From: Daejeonella lutea
Lineage (GTDB): Bacteria; Bacteroidota; Bacteroidia; Sphingobacteriales; Sphingobacteriaceae
Assembly (NCBI RefSeq): GCF_900168015.1
Contig: NZ_FUYR01000001.1
Location: 742,943 to 806,942, forward strand
Length of the DNA stretch: 64,000 nt
Direction: 5' to 3'
Shown piece after piece: positions 51,304 through 61,321 of this stretch. How positions within the stretch are numbered: position 1 is the stretch's first letter; every line of letters begins with the position of its first letter. The notes beneath the pieces are model-generated. The model did not search any database and was not told the origin of the DNA. It was given only the letters and a program-made list of their open reading frames with translations. The position numbers and the translations under genes are program-made.

Positions 51304-52123
51304 TAATCTCTCTGTAGAGATCAGCAGAATGACCACTCGCACCTATAGTACCAGTTTTTCGATGGGAATTTATTTCATAGATGCTCGATTACGAGATGCA
51401 ATCTATTCGATCTATGGTTACGTAAGGCTAGCTGATGAAATTGTTGACAGTTTTGATGGGTTTGAGCAAAGGCATTTGCTGGAAAAACTTACTGCCGAGA
51501 CTTACGAGGCAATTGAAAGTAAAATCTCAATCAATCCAATTCTGAACTCTTTCCAAAATGCGGTAAATAAATATGAAATTGACTTGGAGCTAATCAGGTT
51601 GTTTCTCCGGAGTATGGAAATGGATTTGGAAAAGGTATTGTATGATACCAACAATTACAACCAATATATATTAGGTTCAGCTGAAGTCGTCGGATTAATG
51701 TGCCTGCATGTGTTTACTGAAAACGACAAAGCAAAATTTGAGGAGCTTAAACCTTCTGCTATGAAATTGGGTGCTGCATTTCAAAAGGTTAATTTTCTGA
51801 GAGATATGAAGGACGACTATCAAATTTTGGGACGTTCTTACTTCCCTGGTGTTGATATTCAGGAGTTTAATCATGTCTCCAAAGAACAAATCGAGCTAGA
51901 GATTGAAGAAGATTTTAATGCTGCACTAATTGGAATTAGAAAACTCCCTATTTCTTCTAAAAGAGGTGTTTATCTCGCGTACATCTACTATAAAACTTTG
52001 TTTAATAAGATAAAAAGTCTACCTGCTCACAAAGTTTTAACAGAGCGGGTCAGAATAAATAATGGCCGGAAACTTGGTTTGATGATCAACTGTCTGGTAC
52101 AAAATAAAATGAAATGGGTATGA
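51287..52123 (+). CDS. crtB: Phytoene synthase
   Basis: 278 residues. Both Asp-rich motifs are present: YGYVRLADEIVDSF (first) and KVNFLRDMKDDYQILGRSYF (second). TRTYSTSFSMGIYF is the usual start. It joins two geranylgeranyl diphosphates to phytoene, the committed carotenoid step. It overlaps crtI by 17 bases and its stop overlaps the following start (ATGA). Confidence 0.95.
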   Translation: MKILFDNLSVEISRMTTRTYSTSFSMGIYFIDARLRDAIYSIYGYVRLADEIVDSFDGFEQRHLLEKLTAETYEAIESKISINPILNSFQNAVNKYEIDLELIRLFLRSMEMDLEKVLYDTNNYNQYILGSAEVVGLMCLHVFTENDKAKFEELKPSAMKLGAAFQKVNFLRDMKDDYQILGRSYFPGVDIQEFNHVSKEQIELEIEEDFNAALIGIRKLPISSKRGVYLAYIYYKTLFNKIKSLPAHKVLTERVRINNGRKLGLMINCLVQNKMKWV

Positions 52124-52587
52124 AGATGATTGTATTTTTGATTGTGACTTTTGTCGGGGTAAATCTGCTGGCTAAGGACCCATCCACAAGCACTGTAAGG
52201 CTGAAATTTCACAAATCCACATCGTCTGAGAAGGTTTGCAAGGATCTTATTAAGGAGCTTCATCCTTATAACGAGAAAAATAATCCCTTGCTGCTGGGCT
52301 ATAAGGGGGGCGCTAACATGTTGATGGCAAAATATGTTATTAATCCTTTCAGCAAGTTATCTTATTTCAAGAAAGGCAAGGGTATGTTGGAGAAAGCAAT
52401 TCAGGCGGACAATAAAAATGTTGAATTGAGGTTTTTGCGATATACCATTCAGAATAACGTGCCTTCATTCTTAGGCTATAATGACCATATGACAGCCGAC
52501 AAATCTTTTCTAACTCAGTCAATTTCAAATGTTAGGGATCCGGAGCTAAAAAAGATTATTACAAGCTACTTAAAACAGAATAATTAA
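52120..52587 (+). CDS. Unknown exported protein in the carotenoid operon
   Basis: 155 residues from the ATG at 52120, coupled to crtB by ATGA (an ATG six bases earlier is possible). A signal-like start MKMIVFLIVTFVGVNLLAKD is followed by a helical domain with VCKDLIKELHPYNEKNNPLL, GYKGGANMLMAKYVINPF and AIQADNKNVELRFLRYTIQN, resembling a TPR-like hairpin repeat. I do not recognise a family. Coupling to crtB and idi implies a role in carotenoid production, placement or trafficking. Confidence 0.8.
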   Translation: MKMIVFLIVTFVGVNLLAKDPSTSTVRLKFHKSTSSEKVCKDLIKELHPYNEKNNPLLLGYKGGANMLMAKYVINPFSKLSYFKKGKGMLEKAIQADNKNVELRFLRYTIQNNVPSFLGYNDHMTADKSFLTQSISNVRDPELKKIITSYLKQNN

Positions 52588-52590
52588 AAC

Positions 52591-53127
52591 ATGAATACCC
52601 ATGATAATGATGATGAGCTGCTGGTTTTAGTGGATGAAAATGATGTTGAAATAGGAGTTTTAGATAAGACAAGTGTCCACAAAACTGGTGTTTTACATCG
52701 AGCTTTCTCGGTTTTTATCTTCAATTCTATGGGTTTTTTAATGTTGCAGCGAAGGGCATTGCAAAAGTATCACTCACCGGGTTTATGGAGTAATACCTGC
52801 TGCAGTCATCCCCGAAAGGGAGAAGATATAAAGAGCGCTGGCACCCGGCGTATCGCGGAGGAAATGGGCCTAAAATGTCCATTAAATTTTGCGTTTAGTT
52901 TTACCTATCGCGCTGAACTTGAGAATGGCCTGATCGAGCACGAATTCGATCATGTGTATTTTGGTTTTACTGATAAAATCCCTAAACCAAATCCAGATGA
53001 AGTGATGGATTGGAAATTAATTTCCATGAGAGAGTTGCAAAAAGATATTTTGGCTCATCCGGATAATTATACCGAATGGTTGAAAATCTGCCTGGCAAAA
53101 GTTGTGGAACACCTTGACGAAAAATGA
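52591..53127 (+). CDS. idi: Isopentenyl-diphosphate delta-isomerase, type I
   Basis: 178 residues, Nudix-like. Marks: KTGVLHRAFSVFIFNSMGFL, the catalytic-Cys segment SNTCCSHPRKGED, the Nudix box AGTRRIAEEMGLKC and YRAELENGLIEHEFDHVYFG. It interconverts IPP and DMAPP and so feeds isoprenoid precursor to crtB. The start lies three bases after the unknown gene and the next gene begins one base after its stop. Confidence 0.95.
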   Translation: MNTHDNDDELLVLVDENDVEIGVLDKTSVHKTGVLHRAFSVFIFNSMGFLMLQRRALQKYHSPGLWSNTCCSHPRKGEDIKSAGTRRIAEEMGLKCPLNFAFSFTYRAELENGLIEHEFDHVYFGFTDKIPKPNPDEVMDWKLISMRELQKDILAHPDNYTEWLKICLAKVVEHLDEK

Positions 53128-53128
53128 T

Positions 53129-53584
53129 ATGATCTACACTTTCAAAAGTGAGCAATTTCTTAATACCGACATTCAAACGGCCTGGGATTTCTTTTCATCA
53201 GCGGCTAATCTTGCAGTCATAACCCCACCTGAAATGGCATTTAAAATTCACACCAATCTGGAGGGGAAAGAAGTTTATGAAGGTTTGATAATTGATTATA
53301 CCGTGAAACCACTCCTGGGAATACCCTTAAAGTGGCAAACTGAAATTACCAAAGTAGATAAACCTCTTCTTTTTATCGACAAGCAGGTAAAAGGACCGTA
53401 CTTATTGTGGGAACATACCCACACATTCACGGCAAAAGATAATGGAGTTCTGATGCATGACGAAGTAAAGTATCAGTTACCTTTGGGTTTACTCGGAACA
53501 ATAGTTCATAATTTTATTGTCAGGGAAAAAATCAGAAAGATTTTTAAATTTCGGGAGGAAACCCTGAATAGGTTATTCAAGTAA
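53129..53584 (+). CDS. SRPBCC-family lipid-binding-like protein
   Basis: 151 residues from the ATG at 53129; an in-frame ATG inside idi is rejected. The START/SRPBCC pattern has YTFKSEQFLNTDIQTAWDFF, ANLAVITPPEMAFKI, and DKQVKGPYLLWEHTHTFTAK. It has no catalytic residue and presumably binds a hydrophobic ligand. Paired with the TIGR01777 gene directly after it, as is often seen. Position in a carotenoid and photolyase operon suggests handling of a hydrophobic substrate. Confidence 0.85.
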   Translation: MIYTFKSEQFLNTDIQTAWDFFSSAANLAVITPPEMAFKIHTNLEGKEVYEGLIIDYTVKPLLGIPLKWQTEITKVDKPLLFIDKQVKGPYLLWEHTHTFTAKDNGVLMHDEVKYQLPLGLLGTIVHNFIVREKIRKIFKFREETLNRLFK

Positions 53585-53586
53585 CA

Positions 53587-54516
53587 ATGTCAATGAACCA
53601 GTCTATCACCCCAAGGAATATACTTATCACCGGAGCCACAGGACTTATCGGAAGCAGAATTGTTCGAAATCTCCAAAAAAGAGGACATGCCATAAAAATT
53701 CTAACCCGTGACCCCTCCAGAGTTAAAAACGCAGAAGCATTTTACTGGGATATCGATACTGGCCAAATCGACCCGAAATGCCTTGATGGAATTGACACTA
53801 TTATACATCTAGCAGGGGCAGGGATCGCAGATAAAAGGTGGACAAAAAAACGTAAACAGGAAATTGTTGATAGCCGCGTAAAATCCACAAGGCTATTGTT
53901 TAACACCATTGAAAAAACTGGGGCAAAGATTGACACTATTATTTCCGCTTCAGGAGGTGGATACTATGGAAATCGGGGGGATGAAGTATTAACAGAAGAG
54001 AGCAGCAATGGAACTGGATTTCTGGCGGAGTGTTGTAAACAATGGGAGGATGCAATCGATGAAGGGACTAAGTTCTGTAAAAGGATTATTAAGCTAAGAA
54101 TTGGTATCGTCCTAACCCGACACGGTGGAGCTCTTGTCGAACTCGAAAAACCCGTTAATTTTTTTGCCGGAGCTGCTTTAGGGAGCGGAAAGCAATGGAT
54201 ACCATGGATTCATCTCTACGACATGATCTCGATTTTTGAAAAGGTTGTTGAAGATTCAACTTATAACGGCGTCTATAATACATCAAGTCCTTTTCCTGTG
54301 ACCAATTCGGAGTTTACGCGAGCTATGGCAAAGAAGCTGTTCAGGCCGGTCTGGCCGGTCAATGTTCCAGAATTCGTTCTTAAAACATTGCTTGGGGAAA
54401 TGAGTGAGATCGTTCTGATTAGTGACCGTAATTCTGCTCAGAAATTAATTGATGCAGGTTTTCAGTTTCGCTACCCCGCCCTGGATGATGCTTTAACAGA
54501 AATATACTCCCAATAG
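53587..54516 (+). CDS. TIGR01777 family (YfcH-like) epimerase
   Basis: 309 residues, extended SDR: NILITGATGLIGSRIVRNLQ (NAD(P) glycines), TIIHLAGAGIADKRWTKKRK, ISASGGGYYGNRGDEVLTEE and WIPWIHLYDMISIFEKVVED; ends in the DUF1731-like C-terminus. Function in the family is unknown; the classical SDR Tyr-x-x-x-Lys is modified to YYGNR. It begins two bases after the SRPBCC gene. Confidence 0.9.
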   Translation: MSMNQSITPRNILITGATGLIGSRIVRNLQKRGHAIKILTRDPSRVKNAEAFYWDIDTGQIDPKCLDGIDTIIHLAGAGIADKRWTKKRKQEIVDSRVKSTRLLFNTIEKTGAKIDTIISASGGGYYGNRGDEVLTEESSNGTGFLAECCKQWEDAIDEGTKFCKRIIKLRIGIVLTRHGGALVELEKPVNFFAGAALGSGKQWIPWIHLYDMISIFEKVVEDSTYNGVYNTSSPFPVTNSEFTRAMAKKLFRPVWPVNVPEFVLKTLLGEMSEIVLISDRNSAQKLIDAGFQFRYPALDDALTEIYSQ

Positions 54517-54521
54517 ATTGA

Positions 54522-55826
54522 ATGAAGCGTGAGGTTAGCATTTTCTGGTTTAGACGAGACCTCCGTTTGGTAGACAATACGGCACTTTACTACGCCCTTA
54601 GTTCCAAATATCCAGTTTTACCTGTATTTATTTTCGATCCTCAAATCTTGGATAAGTTGACCGAAAAGCACGATGCGCGTGTCGCCTTTATCCACCAAAC
54701 AATTTGCGATATTGACACTCAGTTAAGAAGAACTGGATCTTCGCTTTATGTCCTTCATAGCCCTGTTTTAGATGCATTCAAACAGATTTTCGAGAATTTT
54801 AATGTAAGAGAAATTTTTTCAAATCACGATTACGAACCATATGCAATTCTTCGTGACAACCAGATTAGGAAGCTGGCTAATTCTAAAGGAATAAACTTCC
54901 AAACGTTTAAAGACCAGGTGATTTTCGAACGATCAGAGATACTAAAATCTGACGGATCACCGTATACGGTGTTTACTCCCTATGCAAAGAAATGGAGGCA
55001 AAAATACAATGAAAATAAGCCTGAAACTTTTCAAAGTGAAAAGCAACTTGCGGCATTGCTTAAAATCGATTTCAAGCAAATTCCATCGCTCAAAGAACTT
55101 GGGTTTACCAATCTCCATCCAACTCTCTTGCCTTTAAAACTCGATGCTGAAACAATTGGCGATTATCATAAGACACGTAATCTGCCAGGAATCGCTGGTA
55201 CGAGCCAGGCCAGCCCTTATTTGAGATTTGGGACTCTAAGTATCCGTCACCTTGTTTCACTAGCCTTTAAGTGGAATGAAAGCTGGCTCAATGAACTGAT
55301 TTGGCGGGAGTTTTTTATGATGATTTTATTCCATTTCCCTCATGTCGTGGACCAAAGCTTCAAGAAGAAATACGATAATATCCCCTGGCGGAACAATGAG
55401 CACGAGTTTGAATTATGGTGCAAAGGTGAAACCGGATATCCCATTGTTGATGCCGGAATGCGGCAACTAAATGAAATAGGATGGATGCACAATAGGGTTA
55501 GGATGATCGTTGCTGGGTTTCTGACAAAACACCTTCTGATCGACTGGCGCTGGGGGGAGGCATATTTTGCTCAAAAACTGATTGATTATGAGTTATCTTC
55601 AAACAACGGAAACTGGCAATGGGCGGCCGGAAGCGGCTGCGACTCGGCGCCATATTTCCGGATTTTCAATCCAACTTCCCAAACACTCAAATTTGATCCG
55701 AAACTACATTATATAAAAACCTGGATAAAAGATTTTAACAAGTATCATCTGGTACCAATCGTGGAGCATGAATTCGCAAGAAAAAGGGCTCTGGATGTAT
55801 ATAAGAAGGCTCTCAACGACGATTAA
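54522..55826 (+). CDS. Cryptochrome/DNA photolyase family protein, CPD type
   Basis: 434 residues. Photolyase start SIFWFRRDLRLVDNTALYYA, antenna domain, then the FAD-binding half with SPYLRFGTLSIRHLV, WREFFMMILFHFP, GYPIVDAGMRQLNEIGWMHN and NNGNWQWAAGSGCDSAPYFR, which fits class I CPD photolyases. It repairs UV-made pyrimidine dimers using blue light. It is the last gene of the operon led by the B12 photoreceptor. Light-driven repair and a light-sensing regulator on one transcript make biological sense. Confidence 0.93.
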   Translation: MKREVSIFWFRRDLRLVDNTALYYALSSKYPVLPVFIFDPQILDKLTEKHDARVAFIHQTICDIDTQLRRTGSSLYVLHSPVLDAFKQIFENFNVREIFSNHDYEPYAILRDNQIRKLANSKGINFQTFKDQVIFERSEILKSDGSPYTVFTPYAKKWRQKYNENKPETFQSEKQLAALLKIDFKQIPSLKELGFTNLHPTLLPLKLDAETIGDYHKTRNLPGIAGTSQASPYLRFGTLSIRHLVSLAFKWNESWLNELIWREFFMMILFHFPHVVDQSFKKKYDNIPWRNNEHEFELWCKGETGYPIVDAGMRQLNEIGWMHNRVRMIVAGFLTKHLLIDWRWGEAYFAQKLIDYELSSNNGNWQWAAGSGCDSAPYFRIFNPTSQTLKFDPKLHYIKTWIKDFNKYHLVPIVEHEFARKRALDVYKKALNDD

Positions 55827-56070
55827 TTCTTTGACTTTCCACCATTAGACGGCGATATTTCTATTCTTCACAGCAGCTTTAAGTTAAGTCATAATCTGAG
55901 TGCCAAAAATGTGTAAAAATACCCTTCATCTTAGGGTGATTATTTTACCATTCAAAGCGTAAAGACCATGAATTTTGCTAACTTCGCAAGGCTTAAAAAG
56001 TGAAGGTTTGCCGATGATTTAAAAAGCCTTCAATTAATTTGAAAGACACAAAATCAGAATTTGATAAAAC

Positions 56071-58677
56071 ATGGCTGAAGATACAGAAAACGATAATTTA
56101 GCGCCGCAGAACGATAGAATAATCCCAATTAATATAGAAGAGGAAATGAAGTCAGCTTACATCGATTATTCGATGTCTGTCATTGTTTCCCGTGCTCTTC
56201 CCGATGTACGTGACGGACTCAAGCCTGTACACCGTCGGGTACTTTACGGAATGCTTGATCTTGGTGTTACAAGCAGTAAAGCTCACAAAAAATCAGCTCG
56301 TATTGTCGGTGATGTATTAGGAAAGTATCACCCTCACGGAGATTCATCGGTTTACTTTGCTATGGTAAGGATGGCCCAGGAGTGGAGCTTACGTTATCCC
56401 ATGGTTGACGGACAAGGTAACTTTGGGTCGGTTGACGGGGATTCACCAGCAGCAATGCGTTATACAGAAGCACGCCTTAAAAAGATTGCCGAGGAAATGC
56501 TGGCTGATATAAACAAGGATACTGTTGATTTCCAGCTAAATTTTGATGACACACTTGAGGAACCAACTGTTCTTCCTTCGCGCATACCCAATCTGCTTGT
56601 AAACGGAGCATCTGGAATTGCTGTTGGTATGGCCACAAACATGCCGCCCCACAATTTGACAGAAGTGGTGAATGCGACAATATCATACATTGAAAACAAT
56701 GAAGTTACCGTTGCAGATTTGATGCATCACGTAAAAGCTCCGGATTTCCCTACTGGAGGAATCATATACGGATATTCTGGTGTTCAGGAAGCTTTTGAAA
56801 CCGGTCGTGGCAGGATAGTCATGCGGGCAAAGGCTGAGATTGAAGTCTACAAAGGCGACCGTGAGCGGATCATCGTTAATGAAATCCCTTATCAGGTCAA
56901 TAAAGCTAACATGATTGAGCAGACTGCGGGTCTTGTTAACGATAAAAAAATTGAAGGGATAAGTGAGATCCGGGATGAATCCGATAGAGATGGAATGCGA
57001 ATCGTGTACGAAATCAAACGAGATGCGAATGCTTCTATTGTCCTTAATAACCTCTTCAAGTATACAGCCCTGCAGACATCCTTTAGCGTAAACAATATTG
57101 CGCTTGTGAATGGAAGGCCGATGTTATTAAATCTTAAGGATCTTATTCGACACTTTGTTGATCACCGTCATGAGGTGGTAATTCGGAGAACAAAATTCGA
57201 CCTGGCTGAAGCGGAGAAACGCGCACACATTCTCGAAGGCTTGTTGATAGCTCTCGATCATTTAGATGAAGTAATTAGACTTATCCGTGCTTCGAACAGT
57301 CCTGAAGACGCGAGAATAAGCTTGATGGAGAGTTTCAGTCTGTCTGATATTCAGGCACGTGCTATCCTGGATATGACTCTTCGCCGGTTAACCGGACTTG
57401 AAAGAGATAAGATCAAGGAAGAATATGCCGAACTGATGAAGACCATTGAATATTTGAATCAGATTCTGGCTGATGAGAGTCTTAGAATGAAGATTATCAC
57501 TGAGGAACTCATAGAAATACGAGATAAATTCGGAGACGAGCGTAGGACTTCAATCACGCATTCTGCAGATGATATGCGTATGGAGGATTTCATTGTAGAC
57601 GAAGAGGTCGTAATCACGATTTCACACGAAGGCTACATCAAGCGTACACCGTTAACAGAGTACAGGAAACAGGGCAGAGGAGGTAAGGGATCAATGGGAT
57701 CTCAGTCACGGGATAAGGACTTTATCGAACATATCCTGATTGCAACAAATCACAATTATATGCTCTTCTTCACCGAAACAGGAAAATGTTTCTGGCTGAG
57801 GGTATTCGAAATCCCTGAGGGTACACGGACAAGTAAAGGCCGCGCTATCCAAAACGTTATTAACATTCCAAAGGAAGAGAATATTAAGGCATATATTAAA
57901 GTTGTAAATCTAAAAGACCAGGATTACCTGGAAAACAACTTTATTATCATGTGTACCAAGAAGGGAACTATTAAGAAAACTTCTCTGGAAGCATATTCCC
58001 GTCCAAGGGCTAACGGAATAAATGCAATTAACATTAATGAGGGTGATCAGTTGCTGGAAGCATGTATGACCACTGGTGAAAGTGAGATAGTAATGGCACT
58101 TCGTTCAGGCAGGGCAATTCGTTTCAACGAATCAACTGTTCGTCCAATGGGCCGTACTGCAACAGGTGTACGGGGTATCACACTCGCACACGACAAGGAT
58201 GAAGTTGTGGGTATGATCAGCATCAATAATCCAGAAGTTACGGTTTTAGTCGTTTCTGAAAATGGTTATGGCAAACGTACTGACATCGATGATTATCGCG
58301 TTACTAATAGGGGAGGAAAAGGGGTTAAAACCATCAATGTTACAGAAAAGACTGGTGAACTCGTTGCTATAAAAGATGTTACCGATAATGATGATCTTAT
58401 GATTATTAATAAATCTGGTATCGTTATCCGAATCGGATTGAGTGATCTCCGAGTAATGGGCCGTGCAACACAGGGTGTACGCTTAATTACTTTTAAAGGA
58501 GATGATTCAATCGCGTCGATCACAAAGGTTGAACACGAGGAGGAGTCTGATGAGGATGTTGAAATCTCCGATGACTCATCTGCATTAGAAGAAAGTGATT
58601 CTTCGGAACCGACGAAAGATTCCTCAGCTGAATCCGGCGATACGGCTGAAGAACCAGAGACTCCGGAAACTGAATAA
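56071..58677 (+). CDS. gyrA: DNA gyrase subunit A
   Basis: 868 residues. N-terminal breakage-reunion domain with [20 protein letters not shown], the quinolone region [19 protein letters not shown] (residues 88-106) and the catalytic Tyr in [12 protein letters not shown]. The C-terminal beta-pinwheel has the GyrA box in [11 protein letters not shown]. The last 45 residues are very acidic (Glu/Asp/Ser). Gyrase introduces negative supercoils. Ser92 matches E. coli Ser83; the position matching Asp87 is Phe96. Single gene with about 240 bases of upstream DNA that shows an ACCCT/AGGGT hairpin near 55921. Confidence 0.95.
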   Translation: MAEDTENDNLAPQNDRIIPINIEEEMKSAYIDYSMSVIVSRALPDVRDGLKPVHRRVLYGMLDLGVTSSKAHKKSARIVGDVLGKYHPHGDSSVYFAMVRMAQEWSLRYPMVDGQGNFGSVDGDSPAAMRYTEARLKKIAEEMLADINKDTVDFQLNFDDTLEEPTVLPSRIPNLLVNGASGIAVGMATNMPPHNLTEVVNATISYIENNEVTVADLMHHVKAPDFPTGGIIYGYSGVQEAFETGRGRIVMRAKAEIEVYKGDRERIIVNEIPYQVNKANMIEQTAGLVNDKKIEGISEIRDESDRDGMRIVYEIKRDANASIVLNNLFKYTALQTSFSVNNIALVNGRPMLLNLKDLIRHFVDHRHEVVIRRTKFDLAEAEKRAHILEGLLIALDHLDEVIRLIRASNSPEDARISLMESFSLSDIQARAILDMTLRRLTGLERDKIKEEYAELMKTIEYLNQILADESLRMKIITEELIEIRDKFGDERRTSITHSADDMRMEDFIVDEEVVITISHEGYIKRTPLTEYRKQGRGGKGSMGSQSRDKDFIEHILIATNHNYMLFFTETGKCFWLRVFEIPEGTRTSKGRAIQNVINIPKEENIKAYIKVVNLKDQDYLENNFIIMCTKKGTIKKTSLEAYSRPRANGINAININEGDQLLEACMTTGESEIVMALRSGRAIRFNESTVRPMGRTATGVRGITLAHDKDEVVGMISINNPEVTVLVVSENGYGKRTDIDDYRVTNRGGKGVKTINVTEKTGELVAIKDVTDNDDLMIINKSGIVIRIGLSDLRVMGRATQGVRLITFKGDDSIASITKVEHEEESDEDVEISDDSSALEESDSSEPTKDSSAESGDTAEEPETPETE

Positions 58678-58684
58678 AATTACA

Positions 58685-59791
58685 ATGAAGGGAATATTTA
58701 TATTTCTTTTATCAATTATGCTGTTGTTCATCGCACCCTTGCAGGCTCAAACCCTGATCACCAAGGATGCGATGAACAGCTATGCAAAATATTCCAAATC
58801 AAAGGATATAAAGGACCTTGAGGCTGCACGAAAGCTTATCGATGATGCATTTAAAACAAAATCAGACTCAAATGCTTTCAAAAATAACTTAATCCGGAGT
58901 TTAGTTTATTCAACTCTTGCCCGGGCAGATTCAAATTTGAAACTGAAATATTCAAAAGACCCGCTTGAAGTCGCAAAATTTTCTCTAAAGTTTATTAAAG
59001 CATCTAAATCAGCATCAGATGCTTCCTATGAAATTGACTATATAAACGGCCAGCTTCAACAGGTTTATTTATATCGGGCAAATACCTCATTTAAAGAACG
59101 AAGGTTTACCGATGCGTTGAAATACTTTACAATCCTTGATTCCCTTGATAAAAACAATTATTCGATAACCCATAATCTGGCATTGTTGCACCAGGAAGTA
59201 GGTAATTATGAAGGATCCATTTCTTACTACATCAAACTTATAAGACAAAAACCAAAGCCCGAATACTATCTCGTATTAGCAAATCTATACGATGCACGAG
59301 GGGAGGAATTAGCAGCAGTAAATTCGTTGAAGGCTGGGAGTGAGGCCTTTCCTGAAAACAGAGACCTCATATTCAAACTGATTAATCTTCTGGTAAATCG
59401 TAACGATTATGCTGAAATAGCTAAATTTACCGAAAGGGCTTTAAAATTAGATGAATACAATGTCAATTTAAACTATCTTGCTGGCTTTGCAAACGAAATG
59501 GTGGGCAACACTTTAAAAGCCGAGGAATATTATAAAGCCGTTTTAAATATAAACCCTAATAATTATGAGGGAAATTATGCGTTAGGGTTACTGTATCTAA
59601 ATTTATACCTGCGGGATACAAGCAAGAATAGTGTTTTATATGTTTCAAAATATTATTTATCAAAGGCAAACGAAATTGACCCAAATGAGTTAAAGTCATT
59701 GACATCGTTATCAGTCTTATATAAACATACTGGAGATAACATTGAACTGCAAAGAATAAACAATAGAATAAACCAACTCAAATTAAATTAG
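58685..59791 (+). CDS. TPR-repeat exported protein
   Basis: 368 residues from the ATG at 58685; the open frame before it runs within the gyrA end. Signal peptide MKGIFIFLLSIMLLFIAPLQ ending PLQAQ. TPR helices recur, e.g. RFTDALKYFTILDSLDKNNY, NYEGSISYYIKLIRQKPKPE, TLKAEEYYKAVLNINPNNYE. No enzyme domain. A second TPR protein follows after six bases, so the two are an operon, perhaps with gyrA (seven bases upstream). Confidence 0.88.
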   Translation: MKGIFIFLLSIMLLFIAPLQAQTLITKDAMNSYAKYSKSKDIKDLEAARKLIDDAFKTKSDSNAFKNNLIRSLVYSTLARADSNLKLKYSKDPLEVAKFSLKFIKASKSASDASYEIDYINGQLQQVYLYRANTSFKERRFTDALKYFTILDSLDKNNYSITHNLALLHQEVGNYEGSISYYIKLIRQKPKPEYYLVLANLYDARGEELAAVNSLKAGSEAFPENRDLIFKLINLLVNRNDYAEIAKFTERALKLDEYNVNLNYLAGFANEMVGNTLKAEEYYKAVLNINPNNYEGNYALGLLYLNLYLRDTSKNSVLYVSKYYLSKANEIDPNELKSLTSLSVLYKHTGDNIELQRINNRINQLKLN

Positions 59792-59797
59792 AATAAC

Positions 59798-60973
59798 ATG
59801 AAAATTAAATCTTTCATTTTAGCAGCTGTTCTAACAGCTTCCTCTGTGTTAGTATATGCGCAAAAAGGGGAAGTGGCAAATGCTAAGAAAAATTATGACA
59901 GTTATGTCCAGCTAAAGGACGCGAATTCAATGCCATTAGCACTTCCAAGCCTGAAAACAGCTAAAACAGCGGTGGATAAGGCAGTAGCAAATGAAAAGAC
60001 TGCAGCCGACCCGGCAGCATGGACGTACAAAGCGTTAATTTATGGTGAACTAGCTTTAATGGATAGTGTCCCAGCCACCTCCAAACCGCTTATTGCTGAA
60101 TCACAGACTGCTTATAAGAAAGCAGTCGAACTGGATAAAGATGGTGCCAACAAAGCAAATCTTGACCATGTAAATGGAGCAATATTTAGCCAATATGAGT
60201 TAAATCAAGGTGTTAAGGCTTACCAAACCAATAATTTCGCGGACGCTTATACAGCTTTTACGAATGCATTAACGTATCGTCCAGGTGATACTACAATAAC
60301 TTACTATGCTGGCCTTTCAGCCATAAATTCTAAAAATTACGATGCAGGAATAAAGAATTACGAGGCATTAGTAAAAACGAATTTTTCAGCAAACAACCAG
60401 ATTTACCTTGATCTGTCTCGGTTATATTCGATGAAAGGTGATACAGCTAAAGCTATTACCATCGCCGGCGAAGGTGCAACTAAATTTAAAGATCCGGCGT
60501 TAGCAACACAGGAAATTGAGTTAAGTTTAATGTCTGGCAAGCAAAAAGAAGTTATTACTAAAATCGCTGAGCAAGCTAAGAGAGATCCAAAAAATAAGTT
60601 ATATCCTTATTACCTGGGTATTGCATATAGCACAGTTGGTGATCCAGTGAAAGCGGAAGAGTCATATTTGCAAGCTATCGCAATCGATCCAACATTTGCA
60701 GACGCAAGTATTAATATTGGTGGTGTTATGCTGAATAAGGGAATTGCGCTCTACAATGAGGCGAACAAGCTTCCTCCATCACAACAAAAGGAGTATGACG
60801 CGGCAATGAAGAAAGCTTCAGTAGAATTTGAAAAAGCATTTCCATACCTTCAGAAAGCTACGGAATTAGATCCTAAATCCAGAATAGCTCTTGAAAATCT
60901 CAAAACGTATTATCTTGTTAAAAAAGACAATGCTAAGGTTGAAGAACTAACTAAGAAGATCGAAGCGCTTTAA
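59798..60973 (+). CDS. TPR-repeat exported protein
   Basis: 391 residues, signal peptide ending LVYAQ. It begins with KGEVANAKKNYDSYVQLKDA and has TPR units such as NFADAYTAFTNALTYRPGDT, NYDAGIKNYEALVKTNFSAN and DPVKAEESYLQAIAIDPTFA. It probably works as a periplasmic scaffold with its upstream neighbour. A strong terminator follows. Confidence 0.88.
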   Translation: MKIKSFILAAVLTASSVLVYAQKGEVANAKKNYDSYVQLKDANSMPLALPSLKTAKTAVDKAVANEKTAADPAAWTYKALIYGELALMDSVPATSKPLIAESQTAYKKAVELDKDGANKANLDHVNGAIFSQYELNQGVKAYQTNNFADAYTAFTNALTYRPGDTTITYYAGLSAINSKNYDAGIKNYEALVKTNFSANNQIYLDLSRLYSMKGDTAKAITIAGEGATKFKDPALATQEIELSLMSGKQKEVITKIAEQAKRDPKNKLYPYYLGIAYSTVGDPVKAEESYLQAIAIDPTFADASINIGGVMLNKGIALYNEANKLPPSQQKEYDAAMKKASVEFEKAFPYLQKATELDPKSRIALENLKTYYLVKKDNAKVEELTKKIEAL

Positions 60974-60997
60974 CGAAACACAATTCCAATTATTAAG

Positions 60998-61028
60998 AGT
61001 CCGGGTAGTTATATCCGGACTTTTTTTG
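60998..61028 (+). terminator. Terminator after the TPR operon
   Basis: AGTCCGG and CCGGACT form a 7-bp stem with a ten-base loop and a run of seven T. The following 290 bases up to the csp gene are AT-rich with no gene that I can support. Confidence 0.9.
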
Positions 61029-61287
61029 TGTAACTAAAATGGTATGATACTAAGATAGGAGTACGCAGTCTACTTTTCTATTTAACATAATATTAATTAT
61101 AATACAATATAGAACGTCAAAATCAGCATCTGAACCTTTGAATAGTTATGGTTGAACATCTTCCAAATGTCGTTGGTAGAGCTAGAGCGTTAAAAATAAT
61201 CTTTGGAAAATAATGGTGATGACCGTGTAAAAAACTGTCAACAGCGATTCGATGAATAATATTAATTAAAATCGAATCTATTTTCCG

Positions 61288-61295
61288 TACCTTTG
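61288..61295 (+). promoter_or_regulatory. -7 element for the second csp gene
   Basis: TACCTTTG matches TAnnTTTG exactly and lies 26 bases before the ATG. A TTTG at the expected -33 distance is not present, so this is a partial promoter match. Confidence 0.5.
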
Positions 61296-61321
61296 TTCTT
61301 ATTATATTAATAAATAACACA

